Program-made: the position numbers and the translations under genes
The notes under the pieces: model-generated
Told to the model about the DNA's origin: nothing
The model's database searches: none
The model's input: only the letters and a program-made list of their open reading frames with translations
Shown: one piece after another, positions 1-8,669 of the stretch
Layout: each line of letters begins with the position of its first letter
Numbering within the stretch: position 1 is the first letter of the stretch
Source of the DNA: Bryobacteraceae bacterium
Lineage (GTDB): Bacteria; Acidobacteriota; Terriglobia; Bryobacterales; Bryobacteraceae
NCBI GenBank assembly: GCA_030041985.1
Contig: JASIAM010000008.1
Location: forward strand, 1-45,138
Direction: 5' to 3'
Length of the DNA stretch: 45,138 bases

Positions 1-1325
1 GTTTCGTAGTGCTGACCAGTGATTGGAGGCTGGCAGCGGTGAGCCTCACGGTGCTGCCGTTCGTTCTGCTGCCCACGCGGCTCATTGGCCGGCGCATTCG
101 CCGCACCAGCCGGGGGACACAGGATCGCCAAGCCGATCTCAATCAGATTCTGCAGGAGACTCTCAGCGGCCATATGGTGGTGGCCGCGTTCGGCGCCGAA
201 GCGTATGAATCCGCCCGCTTTCGCGAGGCGTCGCGCCGGATGCTGAAGAGCAATCTACGCTACACTCTGCAACAGGCGCTCGCTTCGCCTGTCATCGAGC
301 TGTTCGGTGCGGCTACCATCGTGGGCCTGCTTACTTACGCCGTGACGCAGATCAAAAGCGGCAACATGACTGCCGGCGATTTCACCGCGTTTGTTACGGC
401 CTTGCTGCTTCTCTATGAACCAGTAAAACGGCTCGTGGGTATTCACAATATTTTTGAGCAGGCGCTCGGAGCATCGCAGAAGGTTTTTGAGCACCTTGAT
501 CATGCCGAAGAGATTATTGAAAAGCCGGGTGCGCACATGCTGGAGGGATTCCACCACTCCATTATTTTGGAAAATGTTTCATTCCGCTACCCGGGAGATC
601 CCAATGGGTTTCACATACAGGGGATGAATCTGGAAGTAAAGGCGGGTGAGGTTGTGGCTCTGGTGGGTTCGAGCGGGGCCGGCAAAACCACTCTGGTCAG
701 CCTGCCGCCACGCTTTTATGATGTGATTGCAGGGGCCGTAAAAATAGATGGCCATGACGTGCGCGATGTCAGCCTGCGCTCGCTGCGCTCCCTGATCGGT
801 ATTGTGGCCCAGGACACCTTCTTGTTTAACGATTCGGTGGCCCGCAACATCGCTTATGGCCGGCCGGGAACTTCGCTAGACGATATTCGCAGCGCCGCGG
901 AAACAGCGCTGGCGCACGAATTCATCACGCGGCTTCCCGAGGGGTACGATACCGTGATCGGCGATCGCGGTATCAGGCTCAGCGGCGGACAACGGCAGCG
1001 CATTGCGATTGCGCGCGCCCTGCTGAAAAACGCCCCGATTCTGATTCTGGACGAGGCTACTTCGCATCTGGATGCTGAATCGGAGATGCTGGTGCAAAGG
1101 GCGCTCGCCAATCTTATGGAGCACCGCACCGTGATTGTGATCGCGCACCGCCTTTCCACCATTCGCCGCGCGGATCGCATTGTGGTGCTCGATAAAGGGC
1201 GCATTCGCGAGTCCGGCAGCCACCAGGAACTCATGAGCGGTGGCGGCATCTACCGGCGGCTGCACGAACTGCAGGTGGGGCAGGCGCTTTCGCCTGCCGA
1301 TACGCGCGCGGCGGTGGAGCGTTGA
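1..1325 (+). CDS. ABC exporter, MsbA-like, 3' part (5' end outside window)
   Basis: This is the C-terminal part of a fused membrane/ATPase half-transporter of the lipid-A/multidrug exporter type. The reading frame is open to the window edge and upstream codons still read as transmembrane-domain sequence, so the GTG at 9 is probably internal and the gene is partial. The last membrane helices occupy roughly residues 1-135 and the nucleotide-binding domain follows. Visible motifs are Walker A (GSSGAGKTTL, residues ~218-227), the ABC signature LSGGQRQRIAIARAL, Walker B ILILDEATSHLD and the H-loop IVIAHRLST. After Walker A the usual VNLIPRFYD reads VSLPPRFYD, a small oddity. As a homodimer in the inner membrane it would flip lipid or export a hydrophobic substrate; the substrate cannot be told from sequence. 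The stop codon overlaps the next start (TTGA), so it is translationally coupled to yicC. Confidence 0.93.
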   Translation, partial: FVVLTSDWRLAAVSLTVLPFVLLPTRLIGRRIRRTSRGTQDRQADLNQILQETLSGHMVVAAFGAEAYESARFREASRRMLKSNLRYTLQQALASPVIELFGAATIVGLLTYAVTQIKSGNMTAGDFTAFVTALLLLYEPVKRLVGIHNIFEQALGASQKVFEHLDHAEEIIEKPGAHMLEGFHHSIILENVSFRYPGDPNGFHIQGMNLEVKAGEVVALVGSSGAGKTTLVSLPPRFYDVIAGAVKIDGHDVRDVSLRSLRSLIGIVAQDTFLFNDSVARNIAYGRPGTSLDDIRSAAETALAHEFITRLPEGYDTVIGDRGIRLSGGQRQRIAIARALLKNAPILILDEATSHLDAESEMLVQRALANLMEHRTVIVIAHRLSTIRRADRIVVLDKGRIRESGSHQELMSGGGIYRRLHELQVGQALSPADTRAAVER

Positions 1326-2215
1326 GGGTCCGCAGCATGACCGGTTTCGCCTGTGCGAGGAGGACCATCCCCGAAGGCGAAATCATCGTTAGCATTAAAA
1401 GCGTCAATCACCGCGGCCTGGATTTGCATTTCCACACGCCGCCGGAGCTCGATGCGATTGAGGGCGAGCTGCGCAACCTTCTGAAACAGAGCGTGACTCG
1501 CGGCCACCTGCAAATCCATGTATCGTTCGCGCGCCTGATGGAAGCGGGCGCCGCGCCGCTGAACCGGCCGATGCTCGAAGCATATATGCGGGCCTTTCAC
1601 CAGGCAGCACAAGAGTACGGTATCAGCGGGGCGCCGGACTTAAATGCCGCGCTGCGCATTCCCGGAATGTTGGCGTCCAGCGAAGAGCGGGAACTGAGCG
1701 AGAGTGTCTCCCATGCGATTCTGGAGGCCGCCGCCGAGTCGATAACGGTGCTGAACGCCGCGCGCGAAGGCGAAGGCGCCGCCACCGCTGCGGAGATCCT
1801 GGAACACTGTGCCGCCATCTGCGCCCTGGTGGAACAGATGAAAGAAATCCGCGCGGGAGCCACTCCTGCCTTCCAGAACCGCTTGCGCGAGAAACTGGGA
1901 GAGTTGCTGCGCGGCACGGCGCTGGACCCGCAGCGCGTGGCGCAGGAGGCGGCGATTCTGGCGGACCGTAGCGACATCAACGAGGAATTAGTCCGGCTCA
2001 GCACCCATACCGCGCAGTTAGAGCAAATGCTTTCGGCCGGAGGAGAACTTGGCAAGCGCCTGGATTTCCTCTTGCAGGAGATGAACCGCGAAGCCAATAC
2101 CGTGCTCTCGAAAACCGGCGGACTGGGTGATCTCGGGTTGACCATCACGGAACTTGCTTTGCGGGCGAAATCGGAAATCGACAAAATCCGGGAGCAGTCG
2201 CTGAACCTGGAATAA
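1322..2215 (+). CDS. yicC: YicC family endoribonuclease/RNase adaptor
   Basis: The protein is a 297-residue YicC-family member; family proteins are usually about 290 residues. The N-terminus reads RSMTGFA, matching the family hallmark RSMTGFG, and the C-terminus carries the conserved block EMNREANTVLSKT followed by a lysine- and glutamate-rich end (AKSEIDKIREQSLNLE). YicC proteins are cytoplasmic and act on RNA, in E. coli on the small RNA RyhB. I chose the TTG at 1322 because it overlaps the preceding stop as TTGA and keeps residues ahead of RSMTGF, as in homologues. ATG at 1337 is the alternative. The gene lies directly upstream of gmk with only 8 bp between, a linkage seen in many bacteria. 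Confidence 0.93.
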   Translation: MRVRSMTGFACARRTIPEGEIIVSIKSVNHRGLDLHFHTPPELDAIEGELRNLLKQSVTRGHLQIHVSFARLMEAGAAPLNRPMLEAYMRAFHQAAQEYGISGAPDLNAALRIPGMLASSEERELSESVSHAILEAAAESITVLNAAREGEGAATAAEILEHCAAICALVEQMKEIRAGATPAFQNRLREKLGELLRGTALDPQRVAQEAAILADRSDINEELVRLSTHTAQLEQMLSAGGELGKRLDFLLQEMNREANTVLSKTGGLGDLGLTITELALRAKSEIDKIREQSLNLE

Positions 2216-2223
2216 GCGCTCCC

Positions 2224-2832
2224 ATGACCACTGTATTCATCATCTCGGCGCCATCCGGTTCGGGAAAATCCACGCTGGTTTCCCGGCTGATGGACAGTGT
2301 GGCGGGGCTGATGTTTTCGATTTCCTACACCACCCGCAAGCCGCGGGGCGCCGAGATCGAAGGGCGGAATTATCATTACGTGACACGCGCCGATTTCGAG
2401 GCGATGATCGAGCAAGGCGAATTTCTGGAGTGGGCGGAAGTGTTCGGGAATTATTACGGCACGCATTGCAGCATTCTGGAAAAGGCGCGCGCGCGCGGCA
2501 AGGACCTGGTGCTCGATATCGACGTGCAGGGCGCTCGACAGGTGAAGTGCCATCTGCCGGAGGCGGTTACGATCTTCATCCTGCCGCCCTCCCGGGAGAT
2601 CCTGGAACAGCGCCTGCGCGCGCGTGGCGAAGACGACGCAGCAGTGATCGAGCGGCGCCTTCACGAAGCCGCAAAAGAAATCGGCAACTATGGCGCTTAT
2701 GACTATGTTCTGATTAATCATGACCTGGAGGAGTCCGACGCGGTACTGAGCGGGATCGTTTATGCTGAGCGCGCGCGGCGAACGCGCATCGAGGAACGGA
2801 TTCACCCGATTCTGGAAACCTTTCGGCAGTGA
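2224..2832 (+). CDS. gmk: Guanylate kinase
   Basis: Guanylate kinase phosphorylates GMP to GDP with ATP and is essential for nucleotide supply. The 202-residue length fits the family. The P-loop SAPSGSGKSTL lies at residues 8-18, the GMP-binding region follows with SYTTRKPRGAE and GRNYHYV, and the lid contains the conserved ILPPSREILEQRLRARGEDD. The start ATG is 8 bp after the yicC stop, which indicates a yicC-gmk operon. The gene is intact and convergent with the CYTH gene, whose stop lies 2 bp away. Confidence 0.97.
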   Translation: MTTVFIISAPSGSGKSTLVSRLMDSVAGLMFSISYTTRKPRGAEIEGRNYHYVTRADFEAMIEQGEFLEWAEVFGNYYGTHCSILEKARARGKDLVLDIDVQGARQVKCHLPEAVTIFILPPSREILEQRLRARGEDDAAVIERRLHEAAKEIGNYGAYDYVLINHDLEESDAVLSGIVYAERARRTRIEERIHPILETFRQ

Positions 2833-2834
2833 CT

Positions 2835-3362
2835 TCACCGCTGAGACGCGGTGGCTGCAAGCAGAAGATCTATGTACGCTTTCGCGATGAGTTTCCCAGG
2901 ATCGATAGAGAATTCAGATAGCAGGTTTTCGGCGATCCGGCGGCCTTCATCCTCCGTTTGATCTGGCCGCAGCACGACTTCCAATTCGAGAAAATTTCCC
3001 AAGCCTTCTACTGCATCGATATGAACCCGCGTCTGGCCGACGAGGAACAGGCGCCGTGTTTTTCGGACTGTTCCGATTGTGCCCAAGGCCGCTGTCAAAA
3101 TTGTCAGCAGAGCCTCGGGATCGGGAGTGCGGGCGATGAGGTAGTGGGAGCGGCGTGCGTGCGCAACATCGGGCCGCTGATAGCGGATGAGTTCACCCGA
3201 GTCCGGCCCGAACATGCGCAGTTTTAGGCGCGCGCCTTCCGTGGGGAAGAAGACGTCCACTTGCGGAATCACGCTCGGCGGCGCACCGCTCAAGCGGGCT
3301 GCGGTTTCGAGAGCCATTGCGACGCCGGTGAGCGCCGCTTTGATTTCGATATTTGCCGGCAT
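2835..3362 (-). CDS. CYTH-domain protein (class IV adenylate cyclase/thiamine-triphosphatase-like)
   Basis: A 175-residue protein with the CYTH fold. The N-terminal NIEIKAAL is the metal-binding ExExK-type strand in the form common to CyaB-like proteins. Further family features are DVFFPTEGARLKLR, LIRYQRPD, KTRRLFLVGQTRVHIDAVEGLGNFLE-type strands and a final glutamate-rich strand (ELEVVL). CYTH proteins form a tunnel that binds triphosphorylated substrates (ATP, thiamine triphosphate, polyphosphate); the substrate of this subgroup is not established. It is transcribed alone, convergent with gmk and divergent from the small gene at 3403. Confidence 0.85.
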   Translation of the reverse strand: MPANIEIKAALTGVAMALETAARLSGAPPSVIPQVDVFFPTEGARLKLRMFGPDSGELIRYQRPDVAHARRSHYLIARTPDPEALLTILTAALGTIGTVRKTRRLFLVGQTRVHIDAVEGLGNFLELEVVLRPDQTEDEGRRIAENLLSEFSIDPGKLIAKAYIDLLLAATASQR

Positions 3363-3402
3363 GACAGAATGGCGCTGAGGCGCTACAGTAAGTCTAGATC
3401 AG

Positions 3403-3666
3403 ATGCCCGCGCAACTGTTTGCGGATACTTCTCCCGAAGCTCTCGAGGTCTGGTTGTCTCTTCTGCGAAAGAAGACGGTAAGCGAAAAAATGGCGATGGT
3501 TTTTGAGATGAACCGGTTCGCCCGCCAGATGGCTGAGATGGGAGCCCGCATGCGCTATCCATCCGCGAATGACCGCGAGGTCTTCCTGCATGTGGCTGCC
3601 TTGCATCTCAGCCGTGAAGATATGATTCGCGTCTACCAGTGGGACCCCGAGGAGCATGGATACTGA
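3403..3666 (+). CDS. Small conserved protein of unknown function (87 aa)
   Basis: A soluble, mostly helical protein with no signal peptide. It has the pattern LRKKTVSEKMAMVFEMNRF, then RYPSANDREVFLHVA and a C-terminal YQWDPEEHGY. I remember similar short proteins being encoded immediately upstream of nucleotidyltransferase-fold genes in several phyla, but that is recollection, not something shown by this sequence. An ATG overlaps its last codons at 3656 and opens a 36-codon frame that looks like the start of such a partner (see next entry). Function unknown; a toxin-antitoxin-like or MNT-associated role is conjecture. Confidence 0.7.
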   Translation: MPAQLFADTSPEALEVWLSLLRKKTVSEKMAMVFEMNRFARQMAEMGARMRYPSANDREVFLHVAALHLSREDMIRVYQWDPEEHGY

Positions 3667-3766
3667 AGGCGCCGGGGCATTCCAGCACGTTCTTGCGGCG
3701 CTTGACGGGCCTTCTCAAACGATTGCTCCCGTAATCGCTACGCTACGCAGTCCTGGCTACTTGTGA
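3656..3766 (+). pseudogene. Possible truncated nucleotidyltransferase-like partner (36 codons)
   Basis: This frame begins at an ATG overlapping the 3' end of the preceding gene by 11 bp and reads MDTEGAGAFQHVLAALDGPS, then stops at 3764-3766. The segment FQHVLAALD resembles the first helix of small nucleotidyltransferase-fold proteins, but the following GS...DxD catalytic region is absent. Its 3' end overlaps the convergent amidohydrolase gene. I read it as a relic of a two-gene pair that lost its second member; it could also be chance. Confidence 0.3.
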
Positions 3767-4765
3767 GATCTTCAGCAGGCGCTCGGCATTGCCCCGATAG
3801 ATCTGGTCCTTTTGCTGCGGGTTCAATCCGAGGCCTTCGATGCAGCGGATGGTCTCGCGGATGTAGAGACCGGGGGAAGGCTCAAAGGGCACGTCGGACG
3901 CAAAGAGCACGCGGTCGAGACCGAAAAACGCCAATCCGCACTGGGTAGCCGGGAAACCGCCGAACAAGGCGGTATCGGCATAGAACATTTTGAAGTAATC
4001 GAGCGGCCGCTTCTTTAGCGTCTTTAGCACGACGGTGTAATCGGTATCGGAAGTGCGTTTGCCCAACTGATCCCATCCATAGCCTACCCGTCCTTCGAAA
4101 TACGGCACCATGCCGCCCATGTGATGGGTGATGATTTTCAAGTCGGGCTGGCGGTCGAAAATGCCCGAAAACACCAAGCGGGCCATGGCGGCGCTGGTTT
4201 CGTAGGGCCAACCGAAGGTCCACCAGATTTCGTACTTGGATTTGTCTTCGCTAAGGTAGTCGGTCATTTCGGCGCCGCGGGAGGGGTGCATCCAGATGAT
4301 GGTGCCGCGGCGCGCCAGTTCTTCAAACAGGGGCAGCACGTCGCTCGCATCGAGAGGCTTGCCTTTCACATTGGTGTAGACCTGAACCCCCCGCGCTCCC
4401 AGTTGCGTTACCGCGCGTTCGGCCTCTTTCAGCGACTCTTCCAGGTTGTTCATGGGAAGAGATGCAATGAAAGAAGGGAACCGTTCGGGATAGCGCCGGC
4501 AGAGTTCGGCGAAGCCGTCATTGACGATCCGGGCGAGCACCGGAGACTGGTCCGGGCCGGCCAGCCATTCAAGCGGCGGCAGCGGCAGCGAGAGCACCTG
4601 GCAATATTCGCCGAACTCGTCCATCACGCGAAAGCGCGCATCGAGATCCACGATGGTGGCCGCTTCCCGCACACGTTTCCCGATGTCTTTGGGTCCGGAA
4701 GGCGTGTTGATGTACTCATCAAAAAATCGTTTGGGAAATAAATGATTGAAGATGTCAATTTTCAT
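3743..4765 (-). CDS. ACMSD-like amidohydrolase (Amidohydro_2), probable aromatic-acid decarboxylase/hydrolase
   Basis: A 340-residue metal-dependent TIM-barrel protein of the amidohydrolase-2 family, which includes ACMSD, gamma-resorcylate and 5-carboxyvanillate decarboxylases. Visible active-site regions are the start IDIFNHLFP (a variant in which the first histidine of the usual HxH is Phe), IIWMHPSRG, ITHHMGGMVPYF and the late aspartate in FASDVPFEP. The exact substrate is not determined by sequence. The start overlaps the end of the upstream MFS gene by 11 bp, so the two are co-transcribed. Given the aromatic-acid transporter and the divergent 4,5-cleavage genes, a decarboxylase of a carboxylated aromatic acid is a reasonable inference. 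Confidence 0.85.
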   Translation of the reverse strand: MKIDIFNHLFPKRFFDEYINTPSGPKDIGKRVREAATIVDLDARFRVMDEFGEYCQVLSLPLPPLEWLAGPDQSPVLARIVNDGFAELCRRYPERFPSFIASLPMNNLEESLKEAERAVTQLGARGVQVYTNVKGKPLDASDVLPLFEELARRGTIIWMHPSRGAEMTDYLSEDKSKYEIWWTFGWPYETSAAMARLVFSGIFDRQPDLKIITHHMGGMVPYFEGRVGYGWDQLGKRTSDTDYTVVLKTLKKRPLDYFKMFYADTALFGGFPATQCGLAFFGLDRVLFASDVPFEPSPGLYIRETIRCIEGLGLNPQQKDQIYRGNAERLLKISQVARTA

Positions 4766-6113
4766 GAGAATTCCTTAGGGATCCGGCCAGGGGCTGCCTT
4801 GCGAGGCTTAATGCTGCCAGGGCCGCGATCAGTGCGGGGAGAGCGGCTGCCAGGAAAACGCGCCGCATACCCCAATTCAAAGACAACAAAAGTCCGCCCA
4901 GCACGGGCCCCACGATCGAGCCGATGCGGCCGATTCCGAGCGCCCAGCCGACACCGGTAGAGCGAACGGCGGTGGGGTAAGATTCCGCTGCCAGAGAATT
5001 GGAGCAAGTCTGCCCGCCAATTACACAAAAGCCGGCGGCGAAGACAGCGGCGGTTTCGATGGCTGCAGTGGCGCTTACTAGACCGATCAGGAACACGGTG
5101 AGCGCTGCGCCGAAATAGACCCATACGAGAATGCCGTAAGACATTTGCCGGTCTACCACGCGTCCCAGCACGATCGCGGCCGCCGCACCGCCCACCTGGA
5201 ACATCGCTGTAATCGCGATGGCCCGCTCCAGTCCGACGCCAGCGTCGTGAATGACGGTGGGAAGCCAGCTATTCAAGAAGTACAGGTCGAGCAGGCTCAT
5301 GAAGAACACCACCCAAAGCAACAGGGTGGTGCGCGCGCGTCCCTCCGTGAAGAGATGCGAAACGGGAAAACCGGTTTTGGGCGGTTCGGTGACTACAAAG
5401 GAAGCGTCCGGCGGCACTGGCACAGCCGGAGCAATCCGGCGCAGCAGCTTTGCCACGCGAACGTCGTTGGCCCCTTTCGCGCCGCCTTTGAGAATCAGAA
5501 AGCGGATGGACTCCGGAAGGCTGAGCAGCACCACCGCGGTCACGCAGGGCAACAAGCCCCCGACGACAAAAACCGCGGGCCATCCGTAGCGGCTGATGAT
5601 TCCGGCGGCGACGAATCCGCCAATGGCCGCGCCGATCGAAAACCCGAAGAACATGAGCATGACACCCGTGGCCCGCAAGCGCCGCGGCATGTATTCGGAG
5701 GTGATCGCGGTAGCGTTGGGCATGGCGCCGCCCAGGCCGAACCCCGTGAAAAACCGGAGCCAGAGCATCGATTCGAGAGAGTTGGCGCGCGCTGTAAGCA
5801 GAGACCCGAGTCCGAACCAAAGCGTAGAGGCCAGCAGGATACGTTTGCGTCCCACGCGGTCACCCAGCGGCCCGAACAGCAGCGCGCCGATCAGCATGCC
5901 CACTAGGCCGCTCGAAAGCACAGGACTGAGGGCCACGCGTGTAATGTGCCACTGCTGTAAGAGCGCGGGCGCTACAAAGCCCATGGTTTGCGCGTCAAAT
6001 CCATCCATCAGGACGGCCAGAGCGCACAGCACTCCAATCCACAAATGGTAGCGGGTGAAGGGCTGCTCGTCGATGATCTGCTGAACGTCGAGGCGCGTGG
6101 TTTGCTGCCGCAT
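4755..6113 (-). CDS. MFS transporter, aromatic acid:H+ symporter (AAHS) type
   Basis: A 452-residue, 12-helix permease. The first helix carries DGFDAQTMGFVAPAL, the AAHS signature region with its conserved aspartate, and the loop between helices 2 and 3 has the MFS motif GPLGDRVGRKR. GFGLGGAMPNATAITSEYMP resembles PcaK, BenK and MhpT. It would import an aromatic acid with protons across the inner membrane. A longer frame opens at 6173, but the ATG at 6113 is preceded by GGAGAGGG at good spacing and is preferred. It sits between the carboxylesterase (37 bp upstream) and the amidohydrolase (11 bp overlap). Confidence 0.92.
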   Translation of the reverse strand: MRQQTTRLDVQQIIDEQPFTRYHLWIGVLCALAVLMDGFDAQTMGFVAPALLQQWHITRVALSPVLSSGLVGMLIGALLFGPLGDRVGRKRILLASTLWFGLGSLLTARANSLESMLWLRFFTGFGLGGAMPNATAITSEYMPRRLRATGVMLMFFGFSIGAAIGGFVAAGIISRYGWPAVFVVGGLLPCVTAVVLLSLPESIRFLILKGGAKGANDVRVAKLLRRIAPAVPVPPDASFVVTEPPKTGFPVSHLFTEGRARTTLLLWVVFFMSLLDLYFLNSWLPTVIHDAGVGLERAIAITAMFQVGGAAAAIVLGRVVDRQMSYGILVWVYFGAALTVFLIGLVSATAAIETAAVFAAGFCVIGGQTCSNSLAAESYPTAVRSTGVGWALGIGRIGSIVGPVLGGLLLSLNWGMRRVFLAAALPALIAALAALSLARQPLAGSLRNSHEN

Positions 6114-6150
6114 TCCCTCTCCAGGACAGACAGCGTTTACGGCGTCACGC

Positions 6151-7749
6151 TTACGCACGCTGCCGGAGGGCATTCAGCGCCAGGCGCTCCTCTCCATGCG
6201 GATCGTTCACTATTTTGCATTCGTTATCGAACACCATGGTGGCGCGTTCCGCCGTGTGGAACGTTGGCCAGTTGGGCAGTCCTTTATGATTCGGGTTGCC
6301 GCTGCGCGCGAAGGCTGCCCATGCGCCGCTCATCTTGTCCTGGAGAGGATAACGGTCTTCGCCAGTGCCCGTCATCGATTTGCCGTTATCTACATTCTCC
6401 AGCACGAAGGGAATTTCGAGCGTATGGAAAGCCTTCAGCTTGCCGTCGTGCACCGGGGATTTCCACGTGAAGTAATACGAGTACACCGGGGCCTTCTGGG
6501 CGGATTTGCGCTCCGTCTCGGTAAGAACGCCCGCGCGGAAATTATCGGAGGCGATGATCTGCGAAATTTCCACGTTGCTCACGCCCGGGCGGCCCTTGTG
6601 GTAGACCGCGATCAGTTTATCCACGTCCTCGTCGCTCGCCCGCGTAGCCTGTTTCACGGCGGCATGCAGCGCTGCATCATCAATCGGGTCGAACTTGGTA
6701 TTCGGGAAGAAATTGACCTCGTATTCCGTGGAGCCGATCAGCAGTGGGATATCGGCCGAAAGCGCCGGCGCAGTGGGATCGAACGGCCCCTCGGGAAGCG
6801 TATGGCCGTCGAGAACGGGGGCGAGCCGAAATCCTACCGCAGGCGTGCTCAGAGTAGCTTTTACCAGATCGTCCATGGGAACTTTTTGCAGTTCGTCAGG
6901 AGTTTTCACAGAGAGCATGGCCATCAGAGTCTGTGCGGATTTGGTTGCGTCCGCTGCGGGCACGCCGCGGAGATTAGCGCCGCTCTCTGCGATGGCGCGA
7001 TGAAATAAGCCCTTCGCCGCCGGCATCGCCATCAGAGTGCTTACCTTTCCACCGCCGCCGGATTGGCCGAAGATGGTGACATTGCCCGGGTCGCCGCCGA
7101 AATTGGCGATGTTGTCCCGCACCCATTCAAGGGCGGCCACAATGTCCAGCATGCCCACGTTGCTCGCGTGGGCGAACCGCTCGCCGCCCAGATCAGCCAG
7201 GTAGAGGAAGCCGAACGAATTCAGGCGATGATTGACCGTCACCATCACAACATCCTGTTTACGGGCCATGTTCTGGCCGTCGTAGATGGAATAGCTGCCC
7301 GATCCGCTGGTGAAGCCGCCGCCATGCAGCCAAACCATCACCGGCCGCTTGCCGCGCAGGCTATTGGTCCACACATTCAGGTGCAGGCAGTCTTCGCTGA
7401 TGCCTTGTTTGGGGATAGTCGCGGCCACTTCGGGGATTTCCGTGTGCGGCCCTTGCGGCGCTTCTGGCCCCCACTCTACCGTGTCTTTGACACTTGTCCA
7501 GGCTTCTGGTTTAACAGGGGGCATAAAGCGGCGCTCGCCGCCGGTTGGCGCTCCGTACGAAATTCCCTTGAACACGTTGACTTTTTCGATCACCAGGCCG
7601 CGGATCTTTCCCGAGTTAGTGTTCACAATCGGGCCGCTTGAAGCTCCCTGGGTGCTGGCTGCATGGGCCGGCCGGAGCGCGCTGCCGAGCAAGGCGCCCG
7701 CGCCCATCGCGCCTCTAAAGAATGACCGCCGATCTATTTGCTTACTCAT
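6151..7749 (-). CDS. Tat-exported type B carboxylesterase (para-nitrobenzyl esterase family)
   Basis: A 532-residue alpha/beta-hydrolase. The N-terminus SKQIDRRSFFRGAMGAGALL has a twin-arginine motif and a hydrophobic stretch ending near ALRPAHA, so it is probably exported folded. Family blocks include NVFKGISYGAP, EDCLHLNVW, VMVWLHGGGFTSGSG (oxyanion hole) and the nucleophile elbow FGQSGGGGK, where GQS replaces the more usual GES. The glutamate in STEYEVNFF and a histidine near FHTLEIPFVLENV are candidates for the remaining triad. As the first gene of the esterase-MFS-amidohydrolase operon it may release aromatic acids from esters outside the cytoplasm; that role is inferred from context. 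Confidence 0.92.
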   Translation of the reverse strand: MSKQIDRRSFFRGAMGAGALLGSALRPAHAASTQGASSGPIVNTNSGKIRGLVIEKVNVFKGISYGAPTGGERRFMPPVKPEAWTSVKDTVEWGPEAPQGPHTEIPEVAATIPKQGISEDCLHLNVWTNSLRGKRPVMVWLHGGGFTSGSGSYSIYDGQNMARKQDVVMVTVNHRLNSFGFLYLADLGGERFAHASNVGMLDIVAALEWVRDNIANFGGDPGNVTIFGQSGGGGKVSTLMAMPAAKGLFHRAIAESGANLRGVPAADATKSAQTLMAMLSVKTPDELQKVPMDDLVKATLSTPAVGFRLAPVLDGHTLPEGPFDPTAPALSADIPLLIGSTEYEVNFFPNTKFDPIDDAALHAAVKQATRASDEDVDKLIAVYHKGRPGVSNVEISQIIASDNFRAGVLTETERKSAQKAPVYSYYFTWKSPVHDGKLKAFHTLEIPFVLENVDNGKSMTGTGEDRYPLQDKMSGAWAAFARSGNPNHKGLPNWPTFHTAERATMVFDNECKIVNDPHGEERLALNALRQRA

Positions 7750-7937
7750 GACCCTCTCCTTATCCGGGCCTGGCGGGCCCTGGTAACCGACTTCATTCTA
7801 TACCGCGAAACCAGCAATCTGCGCAACCCCGGCGGCCCGCCTCAACGGGCCCATGTCCATGTCCACCGCGGACTTCACGCCATAGGCCGCGATAGAAGCA
7901 TTGCACCTCGGACTTGATAGGATAGAAGATTGCTCTT

Positions 7938-8669
7938 ATGGCTGATGACAAAAAAACAGTGCTGGTGATTAGTGCGCACGCCGCCGATTTTGTCTGGCGG
8001 GCAGGCGGCGCGATTGCGTTGTACGCGGATCGCGGATATCGCGTGCGAATTGTGTGCCTCTCCTTTGGAGAGCGCGGCGAATCCGAACGGCTGTGGAAGA
8101 TTCCCGGTATGACCGTCGAGAAGGTCAAAGAAGACCGTTGCACGGAATCCACGCGGGCGGCCCAGATTTTGGGCGCGGAGATCCGCTTTTTCGATATGGG
8201 CGACTACCCGATTGTGCCGAAAGAAGAAGACACCGTGGAATTGGTCAACGAGTTCCGCCTGAACAAGCCGGTGATCGTGCTCACCCATAGTTTCGAAGAC
8301 CCCTACAACATGGACCATCCGCTGGCCAACGACCTGACGCTGAAAGCTCGCGTGTACGCGCAGGCCTCGGGCTATCCCGCGAAGGGAAAAGGCAGCCAGG
8401 ACGATGCGCCGCCGGTGTTCATATTCGAGCCGCACCAGCCCGAGCAGTGTAATTTCAAACCGCAGGTGCTGCTGGACATCACCCCTGCGTGGGAACGCAA
8501 GCTGGAAGCCATGAAATCGATGGCGGCGCAGGAACATCTGGTGCGCTATTACACGGGATTGGGCGAGCGCCGCGGCGTGCAGGCCGTGCGCAATTCCGGT
8601 AAGCGCCATATCAAATACGCGGAGGCGTTCCAGCGGATTTATCCGCAGGTAACGAACGAACTGGCATGA
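7938..8669 (+). CDS. galB: 4-oxalomesaconate hydratase, GalB type (PIG-L/LmbE fold)
   Basis: A 243-residue PIG-L/LmbE-fold protein. Instead of the deacetylase motif HPDDE it carries [16 protein letters not shown], and it continues with [32 protein letters not shown] and IFEPHQPEQ, the pattern I know from GalB hydratases. GalB adds water to the 4-oxalomesaconate tautomer to give 4-carboxy-4-hydroxy-2-oxoadipate (CHA). It is zinc-dependent by family knowledge. The start follows a 188-bp gap divergent from the esterase. Its stop overlaps the next ATG (ATGA), and that next gene encodes the CHA aldolase, which strongly supports the assignment. A plain deacetylase is the less likely alternative. 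Confidence 0.88.
   Translation: MADDKKTVLVISAHAADFVWRAGGAIALYADRGYRVRIVCLSFGERGESERLWKIPGMTVEKVKEDRCTESTRAAQILGAEIRFFDMGDYPIVPKEEDTVELVNEFRLNKPVIVLTHSFEDPYNMDHPLANDLTLKARVYAQASGYPAKGKGSQDDAPPVFIFEPHQPEQCNFKPQVLLDITPAWERKLEAMKSMAAQEHLVRYYTGLGERRGVQAVRNSGKRHIKYAEAFQRIYPQVTNELA

Noticed and set aside
854-1265. Minus-strand frames of about 130 residues over the ABC transporter
   Set aside because: They are antisense to conserved ATPase motifs and have arginine/serine-rich shadow composition without any domain.
1597-2838. 413-codon minus-strand frame over yicC and gmk
   Set aside because: Completely antisense to two well-conserved genes; no ribosome site or domain.
5145-5906. 253-codon plus-strand frame rich in H, E, Q and R
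   Set aside because: Antisense of the MFS transporter; composition is that of a complementary membrane-protein frame.
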